Numbered from the stretch's first letter, positions 47,819 through 58,132 are shown. The stretch: 64,000 bases of DNA from Cedecea davisae DSM 4568 (GCF_000412335.2 NZ_KE161030.1:2704526-2768525), one strand, 5' to 3'. Made by a program: numbers and translations. The notes: generated from the letters alone by a model not told the origin.

Positions 47819-48088
47819 ATGACGCCAGAATCGGTCATGATGATGGGCACCGAAGCGATGAAGGTTGCCCTTGCCCTCGCCGCGCCTTTACTGCTGGTCG
47901 CGCTTATCAGCGGCCTGATAATCAGCCTGCTGCAGGCGGCAACGCAGATTAACGAAATGACGTTGTCGTTCATTCCAAAAATTCTGGCGGTGTTCGTCAC
48001 GATGGTTATCGCCGGGCCGTGGATGCTCAACCTGCTGCTCGACTATATGCGTTCGCTGCTGACCAATCTGCCGAATATCATTGGATGA
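47819..48088 (+). CDS. fliQ: Flagellar export gate protein FliQ
   Basis: A two-helix membrane subunit of the export channel, 89 residues as in E. coli, starting [20 protein letters not shown]. It follows fliP after 12 bases with GGAGAGAG as the ribosome binding site, and overlaps fliR by four bases. Confidence 0.97.
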   Translation: MTPESVMMMGTEAMKVALALAAPLLLVALISGLIISLLQAATQINEMTLSFIPKILAVFVTMVIAGPWMLNLLLDYMRSLLTNLPNIIG

Positions 48089-48870
48089 TCCACGTTGACA
48101 GTAATCAGTGGCTTGACTGGTTAAGCCTCTATTTCTGGCCGCTGCTGCGGGTGCTGGCGCTGGTCATGACCGCGCCTATACTCAGCGAGCGCTCAATCCC
48201 AAAACGCGTGAAGGTGGCTCTGGGATTGATGATAACTTTTACCGTCGCGCCGACTCTGCCGCTAACCGGCGTGACCATTTTCTCTGCCGCCGGTTTCTGG
48301 CTCGCCGTCCAGCAAATTCTTATCGGCGTGGCGCTGGGTTTCACCATGCAGTTTGCCTTTGCTGCGGTGCGCACCGCCGGGGAAATTGTTGGCCTGCAAA
48401 TGGGCCTCTCATTCGCCACCTTCTTCGACCCCGGCAGCCGCCTGAACATGCCGGTGCTGGCGAGATTTCTTGATATCCTGGCGATGTTGCTCTTCCTCAC
48501 CTTTAACGGCCACTTATGGCTGATCTCCATGCTGGTGGATACGTTTCATACCCTGCCCATCGGCGGAGAGCCTATCAACAGCAACGCCTTTATGGCCCTG
48601 ACCCGCGCCGGGGGACTTATCTTCCTCAACGGCATGATGCTGGCCCTTCCGCTTATCACTTTGTTACTTACGCTTAACATAGCCCTGGGTCTGCTAAACC
48701 GTATGGCACCTCAGCTATCGGTATTTGTTATTGGTTTTCCCGTAACCCTGTCTATCGGCATGCTAATTCTTATGGCACTGATGCCGCTTATCGCTCCATT
48801 CACCGAGCATTTATTCGGCGAGATTTTTGATCTACTGGCGGATATAGTTAGCGAAATTCCCAAAAATTAA
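48085..48870 (+). CDS. fliR: Flagellar export gate protein FliR
   Basis: Integral membrane subunit that closes the FliPQR helical channel. The 261 residues start [20 protein letters not shown] at 48085, overlapping the fliQ stop. Six hydrophobic segments and the [20 protein letters not shown] motif match E. coli. It ends the flagellar block. Confidence 0.97.
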   Translation: MIHVDSNQWLDWLSLYFWPLLRVLALVMTAPILSERSIPKRVKVALGLMITFTVAPTLPLTGVTIFSAAGFWLAVQQILIGVALGFTMQFAFAAVRTAGEIVGLQMGLSFATFFDPGSRLNMPVLARFLDILAMLLFLTFNGHLWLISMLVDTFHTLPIGGEPINSNAFMALTRAGGLIFLNGMMLALPLITLLLTLNIALGLLNRMAPQLSVFVIGFPVTLSIGMLILMALMPLIAPFTEHLFGEIFDLLADIVSEIPKN

Positions 48871-48896
48871 TCCCCCTGGATTTCATAATGTCTCTC

Positions 48897-48910
48897 TGAG
48901 GATATTCCTA
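48897..48910 (+). promoter_or_regulatory. RcsAB-box-like site, distal
   Basis: TGAGGATATTCCTA matches the RcsAB consensus TAAGAATATTCCTA at 12 of 14 bases. It is 309 bases before the rcsA start and only 27 bases after the fliR stop. Confidence 0.5.
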
Positions 48911-49000
48911 AAAATAATCCCTAATAACATCCGCCACGATATATCTGGCGCGGAATATATGATTTTACCTGGCTCACAATACGTAACATTCACTTTACTT

Positions 49001-49014
49001 TAAGAACATTCCTG
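49001..49014 (+). promoter_or_regulatory. RcsAB box of rcsA
   Basis: TAAGAACATTCCTG matches TAAGAATATTCCTA at 12 of 14 bases, and lies about 205 bases before the rcsA start, close to where the autoregulatory RcsAB box is known in E. coli and Klebsiella. Confidence 0.7.
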
Positions 49015-49218
49015 GCAAATTATAGGCAACTTTACGGGATAGTGATTTCGCCTTTTAGATTATTAATAATGGGTTACCCCAAATAATTCGAACTGCGGAA
49101 ATGCGGCGCACTGGCTTTGCCCTGGGATTGACACGGTCATTCATCTGGTAATACCAGTACAGCTAACAATCTGCTCTCCGGGCTATTGCGGGTATAACGC
49201 GCTTAGTGAGGGTTTGCT

Positions 49219-49842
49219 ATGTCAACGATTATTATGGACTTATGCAGCTATACCCGGCTGGGGCTTGTCGGCTATTTAGCCAGCCGCGGGGTTAGAAAAC
49301 GGCATATTACAGATGTAGAAACGGTAGAGCAGCTGGCACAGGCATGCCGGTTGCAGGCGCCCAGCGTGGTGTTTATTAATGAAGACTGCTTTATTCACGA
49401 CCCAGAAAGCAGTCAGCAAATAAAGCAGATCATTAATCAGCATCCGGGCACGCTCTTTTTAGTCTTTATGGCTATTGCCAATATTCATTTTGATGAATAT
49501 CTGTTGGTCAGGGAAAATCTGCTGATCAGTTCGAAATCCATCAAGCCGGAATCATTAGACGATATTTTAGCGGAGTATTTAGCAAAAAATGCACAATGTA
49601 TTGGACATATTAATTTGCCAACGCTTTCTCTAAGTCGCACTGAATCCAGCATGCTGAAAATGTGGATGTCCGGGCAGGGAACAATTCAAATTTCCGACCA
49701 GATGAACATCAAGGCAAAAACCGTTTCGTCGCATAAAGGGAATATCAAACGCAAAATCAAGACCCACAATAAACAAGTTATATATCATGTAGTGCGTCTT
49801 ACCGATAACGTCACCAACGGTATATTTGTTAATCTTCGGTAG
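49219..49842 (+). CDS. rcsA: Capsule synthesis activator RcsA
   Basis: Auxiliary regulator that pairs with RcsB to turn on colanic acid capsule genes and repress flhDC. The 207 residues match E. coli RcsA: start [20 protein letters not shown], a degenerate receiver region, and a C-terminal LuxR-type helix-turn-helix ([20 protein letters not shown] and [19 protein letters not shown]). The protein is a Lon substrate in E. coli. DsrA, encoded nearby, raises rcsA expression through H-NS. Confidence 0.97.
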   Translation: MSTIIMDLCSYTRLGLVGYLASRGVRKRHITDVETVEQLAQACRLQAPSVVFINEDCFIHDPESSQQIKQIINQHPGTLFLVFMAIANIHFDEYLLVRENLLISSKSIKPESLDDILAEYLAKNAQCIGHINLPTLSLSRTESSMLKMWMSGQGTIQISDQMNIKAKTVSSHKGNIKRKIKTHNKQVIYHVVRLTDNVTNGIFVNLR

Positions 49843-49884
49843 TTTTTTTACTTGCGCCTCCCCCCTACGCCCCTGTGGCCGTAG

Positions 49885-49918
49885 TATTTAATCTCTGACG
49901 CCTGTCAGAGATTAAATA
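49885..49918. repeat. 15-bp perfect inverted repeat between rcsA and lpxO
   Basis: TATTTAATCTCTGAC pairs exactly with GTCAGAGATTAAATA around GCCT. There is no T run on either strand. It may end or stabilise the rcsA mRNA, or be an operator for lpxO 110 bases downstream. Confidence 0.65.
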
Positions 49919-50029
49919 CAAGCTAAACAAGATCCACCATTGTAACAAAATAGCAACCATCGCTAAACAAAAGCGGATGAGTCTTACTACGCTTGTAGCG
50001 CATGTTTATACAAGGAGAGATTTGCAGTC

Positions 50030-50938
50030 ATGGTTGCCGTCATTATCATTGGCATTTTTGTCATCAGCGTCATCTACGCTCACTCCCGCGGCGTAGAAAA
50101 ACAAAAACTTTCGCGCCAGCTTTTTGACCATTCAACGTTTATGGCGCCGATTAATATGTTTATGACCCGCTTTTCGCGCCTGCCGCCAAAACAGCCCTAT
50201 TTCCCGACCGGCGACTTCCCTGAGTTACAAAAACTCACAGACAACTGGGAAATTATCCGCGAGGAGGCGTTACGCCTGCAGGGTCATATAAAGGCCGCGG
50301 AAACTCACAATGATGCAGGGTTTAATACCTTCTTCAAGCGCGGCTGGAAACGTTTCTATTTAAAATGGTACAGCGAAGCACACCCTTCGGCTAAGGAACT
50401 CTGCCCGGTGACTACCCGCCTGGTCAGCGAGATCCCGTCGGTTAAAGCGGCAATGTTCGCCGAATTACCCGCGGGCTCTCATTTGGGTAAACACCGCGAC
50501 CCTTACGCCGGTTCAGTTCGCTATCACCTCGGGCTGGCCACGCCAAACGACGACCGCTGCTTTATTGAAGTTGATCGGCAGCGCCACAGCTGGCGCGACG
50601 GTGAAGCCGTCATTTTTGATGAAACCTACGTTCACTGGGCGCAAAACCAAAGCGAACAAACGCGAATTATTCTGTTTTGCGATATAGAACGCCCGATGAA
50701 GTGGCGCTGGGCGCAGGCGGTAAATCACTGGGTGGGAACAACGCTGATGTCCGCCGCCAGTTCGCCAAATAGCGCAACCGACCGCACCGGCGGGGTGAAC
50801 AAAATTTTTAAATACGTTTATGCGCTGCGCAATGGCGGGCAGGATCTCAAAAAGCGTAACCGCAAACTTTACTACACGATGAAATATTCCGTCATAACGC
50901 TCATCTTTGCGGCAATTATCGCACCAAGCGTAATGTAG
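50030..50938 (+). CDS. lpxO: Lipid A 2-hydroxylase LpxO (Fe(II)/2-oxoglutarate dioxygenase)
   Basis: Inner-membrane enzyme that hydroxylates the 3'-secondary acyl chain of lipid A at C2, changing outer-membrane properties and immune recognition. The 302 residues equal Salmonella LpxO in length and pattern: an N-terminal transmembrane segment (MVAVIIIGIFVISVIYAHSR), FNTFFKRGWKRFYLKWY, and the dioxygenase core GKHRDPYAGSVRYHLGLATP with VIFDETYVHWAQN supplying the iron ligands (His-x-Asp...His). A second membrane helix ends the protein. Start codon ATG follows AAGGAGAG. It is absent from this site in E. coli. Confidence 0.95.
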   Translation: MVAVIIIGIFVISVIYAHSRGVEKQKLSRQLFDHSTFMAPINMFMTRFSRLPPKQPYFPTGDFPELQKLTDNWEIIREEALRLQGHIKAAETHNDAGFNTFFKRGWKRFYLKWYSEAHPSAKELCPVTTRLVSEIPSVKAAMFAELPAGSHLGKHRDPYAGSVRYHLGLATPNDDRCFIEVDRQRHSWRDGEAVIFDETYVHWAQNQSEQTRIILFCDIERPMKWRWAQAVNHWVGTTLMSAASSPNSATDRTGGVNKIFKYVYALRNGGQDLKKRNRKLYYTMKYSVITLIFAAIIAPSVM

Positions 50939-51003
50939 GAAAATTTTCCCCTCTTCCTTCCCAGCGGAGGCGAGGGGAAACAATCCCGGCGTGAGTGAAT
51001 ACC

Positions 51004-51240
<237 letters not shown>

Positions 51241-51323
51241 CTAAACGCCCTGCTCCCCGTGGGACAGGCGCATTATCTATAGCGTCTATACTTACAGATG
51301 CACATGGGCGGGAGGTGAATGCA

Positions 51324-51557
51324 ATGAAAACCGTGAAGATGAGCGCCGATGGCGCGCGCCCGCAGGCAGAGATCGATGTTGATGCGCTGCTGGCGGCAAT
51401 TAATGAGATAAGCGAAAGCAACGTCCAGCATGCCGGAAATGAGGAGCACCCGCAGCGCGTCAGCGTTGATGGTCGGGAATGGCATAGTTACCGGGAGCTG
51501 GCAGATGCGTTTGAACTGGATATTCGAGATTTCAGCGTGAATGAGATAAATCGCTGA
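51324..51557 (+). CDS. yodD: Small stress-related protein YodD
   Basis: A 77-residue protein matching E. coli YodD (IDVDALLAAINEISESNVQH, VSVDGREWHSYRELADAFEL). In E. coli it is induced by peroxide, acid and cadmium; the mechanism is unknown. ATG 51324 has GGAGGTG upstream. The stop abuts the terminator of the convergent dsrA gene. Confidence 0.93.
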   Translation: MKTVKMSADGARPQAEIDVDALLAAINEISESNVQHAGNEEHPQRVSVDGREWHSYRELADAFELDIRDFSVNEINR

Positions 51558-51645
51558 TAAAAGAATCCCGGCCGGGGAGCCGGGATGAAAACTTGCATAT
51601 GCAAGAAGCATTTTAAATTCGTTACATCAGGAAATCTGATGTGTT
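51558..51645 (-). ncRNA. dsrA: Regulatory small RNA DsrA
   Basis: Hfq-binding small RNA that activates rpoS translation at low temperature and represses hns. The first 16 bases on the minus strand (AACACATCAGATTTCC) equal E. coli DsrA. The rpoS-pairing part and the palindromic CTTGCATATGCAAG follow, with a GC-rich terminator hairpin starting CATCCCGGC. E. coli has CTTGCTTAAGCAAG at the palindrome, so the bases differ but pairing is kept. Position between yodD and dgcQ agrees with E. coli (where yedP also intervenes). The 5' end is set by homology; the 3' end is approximate. Confidence 0.95.
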
Positions 51646-51961
51646 GACCACATTACCCTAAATTTTATTGAACACAAGAATATATTCTTTTGGTGAATAT
51701 TTACCTCGATTGTCATTGATCGAGGGAATTCATTGTAATTGTTGGGAAAATCAGTTTTTTTAGTTACTAATCGCGCTGTAGCTCAAAAAAATGATTTCTT
51801 AAAATGGGATTTATCCTAAACATTATGTCACGCCCTCTTATTGCGGATCGGGAACCCCGGCGACCAACGGCTCGCCACTTCGTCTTACCAAACGTAAATG
51901 CTTTACGCTTGCTCCGTCCAGAACGGCAGTAGATGAAGTAAAAGCATCAAGATTGTTTATA
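51646..51961. other. Intergenic region between dsrA and dgcQ
   Basis: The right part near 51646-51700 must hold the dsrA promoter. On the minus strand 51838-51950 shows a coding-like stretch (NLDAFTSSTAVLDG, ASVKHLRLVRRSGEPLVAGV, stop at 51838) with no plausible start, which could be a gene relic. In E. coli yedP lies in this interval and I see no similarity to it. I see nothing else. Confidence 0.4.
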
Positions 51962-53758
51962 TTACACGCCGGAACTATCCGGCCCGGCTGAACTATCAGC
52001 GGCGCAAACCTGATTCCGACCATTTTGCTTGGCCTTATACAGCCGCCCGTCCGCTATCGATTGCAGATGCTCAAAATCATAATCATGCCGCTCGTGGGCG
52101 CAGCTCACCCCAAACGATGCGCTGATTTTTATGCTTTGCCCGGCCATCAGCAGCAGCTCTTTATTATTGATTCGTACTCGGATCCGCTCAGCCACGCCCG
52201 CCGCCGCCGCGAGGTTCGCCCCCGGCAGCACTACGCAAAACTCCTCGCCGCCCACACGCCCGGCAACATCCTCCTCGCGCAGCGCGGAACTTAGCAGAGC
52301 CGCGGCATGAGCCAGAACCTTATCCCCGGCAATATGCCCGTAGCGGTCGTTTATTCCTTTAAAAAAGTCGAGATCCATCTGGATAACCGAAAACGGCTCC
52401 TGCCGACGCTGGCAATCGCTCGCAAGAGCGCGGGCCGTCTCGAAAAAGGCCCCGCGGTTATAAATTCGGGTCAGTGTATCGTAGTTAGCCCGCCAGCTCA
52501 GCGTCTCCTGTAAGGCCAACATGCTGTTGACCAGACGGCGGATGACCCGCCAGGAGATATACAGCATCAGGGTAAACAGCATCCAGAGCACGGTGAGCAC
52601 GATACTGATGCGGCCAAACTCGCCGCGCACGCCTTCGTCCAGGGTATGCACCTTGATCAATACGCCGTCAAAATTCGTCAACCTGGCCCAGGTTACGAAG
52701 CGGGTATCCATTCTCAGTTCCCCTTCTTGCCCGTCCGCCATCGACCGGGCAATTTCCGCCTGCTGTTTGTCATCGAACAGCGGTCCCGCAGGCACCTTGT
52801 CTGCGCCGGTGGCAATCAAATTAAACTGCTTATCAAACAGCATCACCGTGCCTTCATAGCGGTCGCGCGATGAGTTCTGCAAAAATTGATGCATGGCTTC
52901 GATAGGAAAATCCATAGCCAATACGCCGTACCAGCGCTGTTCAAAATCCAGCGGTAGTGCGGCGGTAATTATCTGCCCGCTCTGGCTGGAAGGATTGAAG
53001 GTATGCGTCCACTGCACGCAGCGGCGGGGATTGTTTTGCGGCGACTGGGCGGCGAAATAGGGCTGGTCAATTAGCCGGTGATACAGCGCGACGATGCCCG
53101 GATCGTTTTCCGGCGGCGTGCTTGAAAGGAAGAACCCCGCGCGCGAAGCGTAGAACACTCTGCGCTGCAAATCCCTTTTGCCGTCGGCAAGCTGGATGAT
53201 ATAGCTAAACTCCAGCGCGGCGGCAAGCTCCGGGTGCAGCAGTGCCTCATCGCGTTTCAGCAAAGGGCTACGGGAAACTGACTCATCGGAAATGCCGTTA
53301 ATCGGCATGCTGCGGTTGATATCGAGCCGAAGCTGCCAGTAAGGCTGGGTGCGCTCAATATCAAAATTCGCCAGCAATTTACGCGAAATGTCGGTAGAAA
53401 TCGGCGATTGCATCGCGTAATGCATGGTATTGCGATAAAACAGCAAATTATCGATGCTGTGCTGAAGCTGCCTGTCTAAAGCGGTGGCGATGTTGTCCAG
53501 GCTGTTGCGCTGGTTGGAGACGTATGCCGACTCGAGGACAGAGACTTCGCGCCAGGTCAACACGGTAGAAAACAACAATACGGCGATAAAACAAATATTT
53601 ACCACACGTTGAGGTCTTTTGTAGCGGCTTAAAAAACGTTCAAATGCGTTACCGATCAATGTGGGTGCTCCCTGGCGGACGAATCGAGCCGCTATTTTTT
53701 CAAACCACCCGTTACGTTTTTTGCGCCTCTCAGGGCGCAACAGCCGCGTATTATGCAT
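51962..53758 (-). CDS. dgcQ: Diguanylate cyclase DgcQ (YedQ)
   Basis: Membrane enzyme that makes cyclic di-GMP from two GTP, promoting cellulose and biofilm formation and reducing motility. The 598 residues are longer than E. coli DgcQ (564), mostly at the N-terminus. A transmembrane helix (VVNICFIAVLLFSTVLTW near 52-69) is followed by a large periplasmic sensor domain and a second helix (ISIVLTVLWMLFTLMLYISW near 385). The GGDEF domain has an active GGEEF and an upstream I-site RxxD (REEDVAGRVGGEEF), so product inhibition is expected. Confidence 0.95.
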   Translation of the reverse strand: MHNTRLLRPERRKKRNGWFEKIAARFVRQGAPTLIGNAFERFLSRYKRPQRVVNICFIAVLLFSTVLTWREVSVLESAYVSNQRNSLDNIATALDRQLQHSIDNLLFYRNTMHYAMQSPISTDISRKLLANFDIERTQPYWQLRLDINRSMPINGISDESVSRSPLLKRDEALLHPELAAALEFSYIIQLADGKRDLQRRVFYASRAGFFLSSTPPENDPGIVALYHRLIDQPYFAAQSPQNNPRRCVQWTHTFNPSSQSGQIITAALPLDFEQRWYGVLAMDFPIEAMHQFLQNSSRDRYEGTVMLFDKQFNLIATGADKVPAGPLFDDKQQAEIARSMADGQEGELRMDTRFVTWARLTNFDGVLIKVHTLDEGVRGEFGRISIVLTVLWMLFTLMLYISWRVIRRLVNSMLALQETLSWRANYDTLTRIYNRGAFFETARALASDCQRRQEPFSVIQMDLDFFKGINDRYGHIAGDKVLAHAAALLSSALREEDVAGRVGGEEFCVVLPGANLAAAAGVAERIRVRINNKELLLMAGQSIKISASFGVSCAHERHDYDFEHLQSIADGRLYKAKQNGRNQVCAADSSAGPDSSGV

Positions 53759-53852
53759 AAATAACGCTTACAGCCCTCCAGGAAAAATCCTAACGGGGCT
53801 TTTAATACACAGATTCTGCCATTGAGCCGGCGCCTTTATGCGGTGATTACCC

Positions 53853-53883
53853 AACAAAAAACCCGGTATATACCGGGTTTCAG
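53853..53883 (-). terminator. Terminator of yodC
   Basis: AAACCCGG pairs with CCGGGTTT around TATATA; on the minus strand it is followed by TTTTTTG. It lies 47 bases after the yodC stop. Confidence 0.85.
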
Positions 53884-53929
53884 GTCACCAACATAAAACG
53901 AAAGTAAGGCTTCGTCCTGCGGGTGTCAA

Positions 53930-54109
53930 CTAGCTTTGCTGCTGCGCTAAGGCATTAACCGGAGCCAGGTCTTCCTCGCGGAACGCCTCCCGTTTAACGC
54001 CAAATCCGTCGTACCAACGGCACTCAACCATGCCACTGGAATAACCTGTGACAACCATGCGTGGGCCACCGTTTTTACGCCGGACCTCATCACTGACCAT
54101 ATAGACCAT
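53930..54109 (-). CDS. yodC: DUF2158 family protein YodC
   Basis: A 59-residue protein of unknown function similar to E. coli YodC (GGPRMVVTGYSSGMVECRWY, then GVKREAFREEDL). The start at 54109 (MVYMVSDEV) has GGAGGCGG five bases upstream; an earlier in-frame ATG at 54124 lacks such a site. Confidence 0.9.
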   Translation of the reverse strand: MVYMVSDEVRRKNGGPRMVVTGYSSGMVECRWYDGFGVKREAFREEDLAPVNALAQQQS

Positions 54110-54201
54110 CGCCGCCTCCGGCATCAGGGGTGAAAACCTCTAAAGTTATAGCCAGGGGTCAGCGTTTTTGCCTGCTTAAAGGGATATTTTTCTGCGAAAA
54201 A

Positions 54202-55116
54202 TTAATCCGAAGCGCGTCCCCGCAGGCGGTTTATGCCGTTAACCGCCAGCAACACTATGCCGCCGACGATAAAGCCCAGCACCAGGTTCACAAGCGTCGG
54301 CCCCACCAACGCCACAACGCCGCCGAACTGGCCAGCCCCCTGCTCAATAGCATGGTGAAGCGCCGGAATACCGTGCACCAGAATGCCGCCGCCGACGAGG
54401 AACATAGCCAGCGTGCCGACAATCGTCAGCGCCTTCATTAGCCACGGCGCCAGCACCAGCAGCCCTTTGCCCACCGCCCGGGCAAGCGCGGCGCGTTTAT
54501 CCGCCAGCCAGTAACCCAGGTCATCGATTTTGACTATCATCCCCACCAGGCCATAGACGCCGATGGTGACCAGAATCGCTATTCCAGCGAGGATCAGCAC
54601 CTGGTTAAGCAACGGTGCTTCCGCCACAATGCCGAGCGTAATGGCGACGATTTCCGCAGAAAGTATAAAGTCGGTGCGCACCGCCCCTTTCACTTTCTCT
54701 TTTTCAAATGCCATAGGATCCTGGGAGGCGATGGACTCCAGCCGTTCCTGCTTCTCTTCCGCGCTCTCCTTATGCTTACGCGCCTGCAGGCTATGGATAA
54801 CTTTTTCCACGCCTTCGAAGCAGAGAAATGCCCCGCCCACCATCAGCAAAGGCGTAATCGCCCACGGCGCAAAGGCGCTGATGATAAGCGCCAGCGGGAC
54901 CAGAATGAGCTTATTGAGAAACGAGCCTTTTGCCACACTCCACACCACAGGCAGCTCGCGGTTGGCCCGCAGGCCAGAAACCTGCTGCGCGTTCAGGGAG
55001 AGGTCGTCGCCCAGCACGCCCGCGGTCTTCTTCGCCGCCAGCTTGCCCATCATCGAAATATCGTCCAGCAGCGTGGCAATATCATCGAGCAGAGTCAGTA
55101 AACTACTTCCAGCCAA
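54202..55116 (-). CDS. yedI: DUF808 family inner-membrane protein YedI
   Basis: Polytopic membrane protein of unknown function, 304 residues from a TTG start at 55116 ([20 protein letters not shown] follows; E. coli YedI is 305). AAGGA lies seven bases before the TTG. The frame is open a further 64 codons upstream, but that part has no homology. Several hydrophobic helices are visible, for example [20 protein letters not shown] and [20 protein letters not shown]. Confidence 0.9.
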   Translation of the reverse strand: MAGSSLLTLLDDIATLLDDISMMGKLAAKKTAGVLGDDLSLNAQQVSGLRANRELPVVWSVAKGSFLNKLILVPLALIISAFAPWAITPLLMVGGAFLCFEGVEKVIHSLQARKHKESAEEKQERLESIASQDPMAFEKEKVKGAVRTDFILSAEIVAITLGIVAEAPLLNQVLILAGIAILVTIGVYGLVGMIVKIDDLGYWLADKRAALARAVGKGLLVLAPWLMKALTIVGTLAMFLVGGGILVHGIPALHHAIEQGAGQFGGVVALVGPTLVNLVLGFIVGGIVLLAVNGINRLRGRASD

Positions 55117-55287
55117 AATAAAGTCCTTCTTGAATGATTTACCTCTCAGTATGAAGCAAAATCGCCGCCGCGAAAATCGAGCCGTCTTGTCAATGAAAAT
55201 TAACAATATATCAACAAGTATAATGCTCGCTATCACCCCGATTTTGGCGTTAACTATCGGCCTGCTATTGAAGCCTGGTGAGGGATT

Positions 55288-56205
55288 ATGCGTCTTCGTT
55301 CTGGTCAATTATTGCCGCTGATTGCGGCGCTTTTCGCACTGTATATCATCTGGGGTTCCACCTACTTCGCTATCGCCATCGGGGTGAAAAGCTGGCCGCC
55401 GTTTATGATGGCGGGCGTGCGCTTCCTCTGCGCCGGGGCCATATTAACGGCCATCCTGCTGCTCAGAGGGCATAAGCTCCCTCGCCTGCGGCCGATGTTG
55501 AATGCCGCGCTGATAGGCGTTCTGCTGCTGGCGGTTGGCAACGGCTTTGTGACGCTTGCCGAGCATCAGCACGTTCCTTCCGGCATTGCCGCCGTAATGG
55601 TTGCCACCGTGCCGCTGTTTACCCTCTGCTTCAGCCGCCTGTTCGGGATTAAAACCCGCAAGCTGGAATGGCTGGGGATTGCTATCGGGCTGGCGGGAAT
55701 TGTGCTGCTGAACAGCGGCGGCAACCTCAGCGGTAACCCGACGGGCGCGCTGTTGATTTTGATTGGCTCACTGAGCTGGGCGTTTGGCTCGGTTTACGGT
55801 TCGCGCATCGAGCTGCCCGAAGGGATGATGGCCGGGGCTATCGAGATGCTGGCGGCGGGCATTGTCGCCCTTTGCGTTTCGGCGCTTAGCGGCGAGCGCT
55901 TAACCGCTATGCCGGACGCCGCGGGTTTCCTCGCGGTTGGCTATCTGGCCGTGTTTGGCTCGATGATCGCCATCAGCGCCTATATGTATTTGATTCGCAA
56001 TGTTTCCCCGGCGGTTGCCACCAGCTACGCCTACGTTAACCCGGTGGTCGCCGTCCTGCTCGGCACCAGCTTTGCCGGGGAGAGCCTCTCCGGCGTTGAA
56101 TGGCTGGCTCTGGCTATTATCATCTTCGCAGTGGTGCTGGTGACGCTGGGTAAATATCTGTTCCCGGCTCCACCCGTTGTTGCTTCCTGCGAGCCTGAAA
56201 AGTAG
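55288..56205 (+). CDS. yedA: EamA-family transporter YedA
   Basis: Ten-helix inner-membrane drug/metabolite transporter family protein, 305 residues (E. coli 306), with two EamA repeats ([20 protein letters not shown] at 22-41 and [20 protein letters not shown] near 153-172). The substrate is not established; amino acid efflux is a common role in the family. It is divergent from yedI and converges on vsr. Confidence 0.95.
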   Translation: MRLRSGQLLPLIAALFALYIIWGSTYFAIAIGVKSWPPFMMAGVRFLCAGAILTAILLLRGHKLPRLRPMLNAALIGVLLLAVGNGFVTLAEHQHVPSGIAAVMVATVPLFTLCFSRLFGIKTRKLEWLGIAIGLAGIVLLNSGGNLSGNPTGALLILIGSLSWAFGSVYGSRIELPEGMMAGAIEMLAAGIVALCVSALSGERLTAMPDAAGFLAVGYLAVFGSMIAISAYMYLIRNVSPAVATSYAYVNPVVAVLLGTSFAGESLSGVEWLALAIIIFAVVLVTLGKYLFPAPPVVASCEPEK

Positions 56206-56706
56206 CTACTCTGCGGCCGGTTGCCCCCGGCCGCCGTCATCAAGCTGATGAATGCCTTTAGTGTCTATTTCTGCTCCCTGCCCGCCGCCGCAAATCCACT
56301 CTTCCAGCCGCTCGACCAGCCCGGTATCGCTCATTTTTTCGCGGCCGCGCAGCGCGCACTCCCAGACCACCAGCACCCGCCAGCCCTGCTCCAGCAGCAG
56401 CCCGATATCACGTTTATCTCTTTTGACATTACTGTCGATTTTACTCAGCCAGAACTCGGTGCGGGTAGCCGGAACCTTAAACAGGTAGCAGTCGTGGTGG
56501 TGCCAGAAGCAGCCATGGGTAAAGATAATGCAGCGGTAATCATCGACCACAAAATCGGGCTTACCCGGCAGCGAGGCGTCCTGCATGCGGAAGCTAAAGC
56601 CGCACCCGGCGAGTAAAACCGCAAGGCGTTTTTCAATGGCGGTGTCGTGCGTTGCAATCGCCCGCATGTTTTTACTGCGTATCGCCTTGCTGTGTACGTC
56701 CGCCAT
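56206..56706 (-). CDS. vsr: Very short patch repair endonuclease Vsr
   Basis: Nicks DNA at T:G mismatches that arise by deamination of Dcm-methylated cytosine, starting repair. The 166 residues (E. coli 156) contain the catalytic aspartate in LPGKPDFVVDDYRCIIFTHG and FWHHHDCYLFKVPATRTEFW for metal and DNA contact. The start lies 11 bases after the dcm stop; in E. coli the two genes overlap. The C-terminal tail (KGIHQLDDGGRGQPAAE) is longer than usual. Confidence 0.95.
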   Translation of the reverse strand: MADVHSKAIRSKNMRAIATHDTAIEKRLAVLLAGCGFSFRMQDASLPGKPDFVVDDYRCIIFTHGCFWHHHDCYLFKVPATRTEFWLSKIDSNVKRDKRDIGLLLEQGWRVLVVWECALRGREKMSDTGLVERLEEWICGGGQGAEIDTKGIHQLDDGGRGQPAAE

Positions 56707-56716
56707 TGTGCCTCCG

Positions 56717-58132
56717 CTAGCGCTTTTTCACCGCGCGTTTGATGGTTGGCTCAAGCAGCTTCGCCACGGCGGCAAAAGCCGGAACCACCACCGAGTTGCC
56801 AAACTGGCGATAAGCCTGAGTATCGGAAACCGGAATACGGAACGCTTTCCCCTGAGGCGCTTCGAATCCCATCAGCCTTGCGCATTCGCGCGGCGTCAGG
56901 CGGCGAGGCCGGTGCAGCTGATTTGTCGGGTCGTTAAAGTCGACTTCTCCCAGCGCTTTGTCCCAGCCGCGATCGATAAGGATTTCCGCCCCGTCTTTAT
57001 AATATCGGGCCGAAAGCGTGCGGGCGACGCTGGCAGGATTAGTGGGGTCCACCAGCCCATACCCGAACCCGTTGCCCTTGGCCTGGTGCTTCTTCGCGTA
57101 GTTGTAGAGGTATTTCCACAGCGTCGGCGTCAGGATGTATTTGGGGTCAACTTCAGGGTCAAGTAACTCGCCAAAGGCGGGACGGCGGGCAGGATAGAAT
57201 TCGCTAAGCCGGGTCAGCGTGACGTCCGGGTGCAGATTGAGGTCGCGCCGCGTCCCCACCAGCACGATGCGCTCGCGGTGCTGCGGCAGGAAGTTTTTAC
57301 CGTCGACAATTTTCGGGTCGTCGCGCCCTGTGACCGCCGCGTCCGCTACTTCGTAACCCAGTTCATCGAGGGTCTGCATGATAATGCGGAAGGTGTTGCC
57401 CTTATCGTGACTCTTGAGGTTTTTAACGTTTTCCAGCACAAACACCGGCGGACGTTTGGCGGCGATAATCCTCGCCACGTCGAAAAACAGCGTTCCCTGA
57501 GTTTCGCAGGCAAAGCCGTGGGCGCGGCCAAGCGCATTTTTCTTCGAGACGCCTGCCAGCGAGAACGGCTGGCAGGGGAACCCGGCGAGCAATACGTCGT
57601 GATCCGGCAGCGTGGCCTGAATATGCGCCGTTGCCTGCTCGTCCGTAATTTCGGGGCGATTACTCAACGTAACGTCGCGAATATCTTCATTAAACTGGTG
57701 CTCGGCCGGGTCGCAATACCAGTTCGCTTTATAGGTGCGAACCGCGTGTTTGTTCCATTCGCTGGTAAACACGCACTTGCCGCCAATAGCTTCAAAACCG
57801 CTGCGAATGCCGCCGATACCGGCAAATAAATCGATAAAGCGAAACGCATAATTTCCGTGATGAGCGGGTGGCGACGGCAGCATACTTTGCAGCATCCGGA
57901 CTTCCACTTCGGTCAGCCCTCGCGGGCTCGATTTACCGTTATACCAGCGGTTCAGGGACTCACGCGTCCAGTCTCCTCCTACCTGCTTCAGGCGCAGGGC
58001 TACGGTTTTCTGATCGTAGATTTCCAGCAGGCGGCTCACCAGAGCGTGGTCTTCTTCTTGCTGAGTCTGTTTATGGCGCAGGGCCTGGAGGGAGAGTTGT
58101 TCTGCAATCGCGTCGAGGTCGTTCATTATCAA
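56717..58132 (-). CDS. dcm: DNA cytosine-5 methyltransferase Dcm
   Basis: Methylates the inner cytosine of CCWGG. The 471 residues match E. coli Dcm (472). SAM motif [20 protein letters not shown] (near 98-117), catalytic [17 protein letters not shown] and the target recognition region are present. The N-terminal helical domain binds DNA. It is upstream of vsr in one unit, which couples methylation to repair of its mutagenic by-product. Confidence 0.97.
   Translation of the reverse strand: MIMNDLDAIAEQLSLQALRHKQTQQEEDHALVSRLLEIYDQKTVALRLKQVGGDWTRESLNRWYNGKSSPRGLTEVEVRMLQSMLPSPPAHHGNYAFRFIDLFAGIGGIRSGFEAIGGKCVFTSEWNKHAVRTYKANWYCDPAEHQFNEDIRDVTLSNRPEITDEQATAHIQATLPDHDVLLAGFPCQPFSLAGVSKKNALGRAHGFACETQGTLFFDVARIIAAKRPPVFVLENVKNLKSHDKGNTFRIIMQTLDELGYEVADAAVTGRDDPKIVDGKNFLPQHRERIVLVGTRRDLNLHPDVTLTRLSEFYPARRPAFGELLDPEVDPKYILTPTLWKYLYNYAKKHQAKGNGFGYGLVDPTNPASVARTLSARYYKDGAEILIDRGWDKALGEVDFNDPTNQLHRPRRLTPRECARLMGFEAPQGKAFRIPVSDTQAYRQFGNSVVVPAFAAVAKLLEPTIKRAVKKR

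Larger units (their letters stand above)
48871..49218. other. Upstream region of rcsA
   Basis: AT-rich region after fliR with no gene. It contains two RcsAB-box-like sites, listed separately, and must hold the rcsA promoter, which in E. coli is silenced by H-NS and autoactivated by RcsA-RcsB. Confidence 0.55.

Noticed and set aside
51838..52023. A 61-codon minus-strand frame overlapping the end of dgcQ
   Set aside because: Its start lies inside dgcQ in another frame. Only the part beyond dgcQ looks coding-like, with no start, so it is mentioned as a possible relic and not called.
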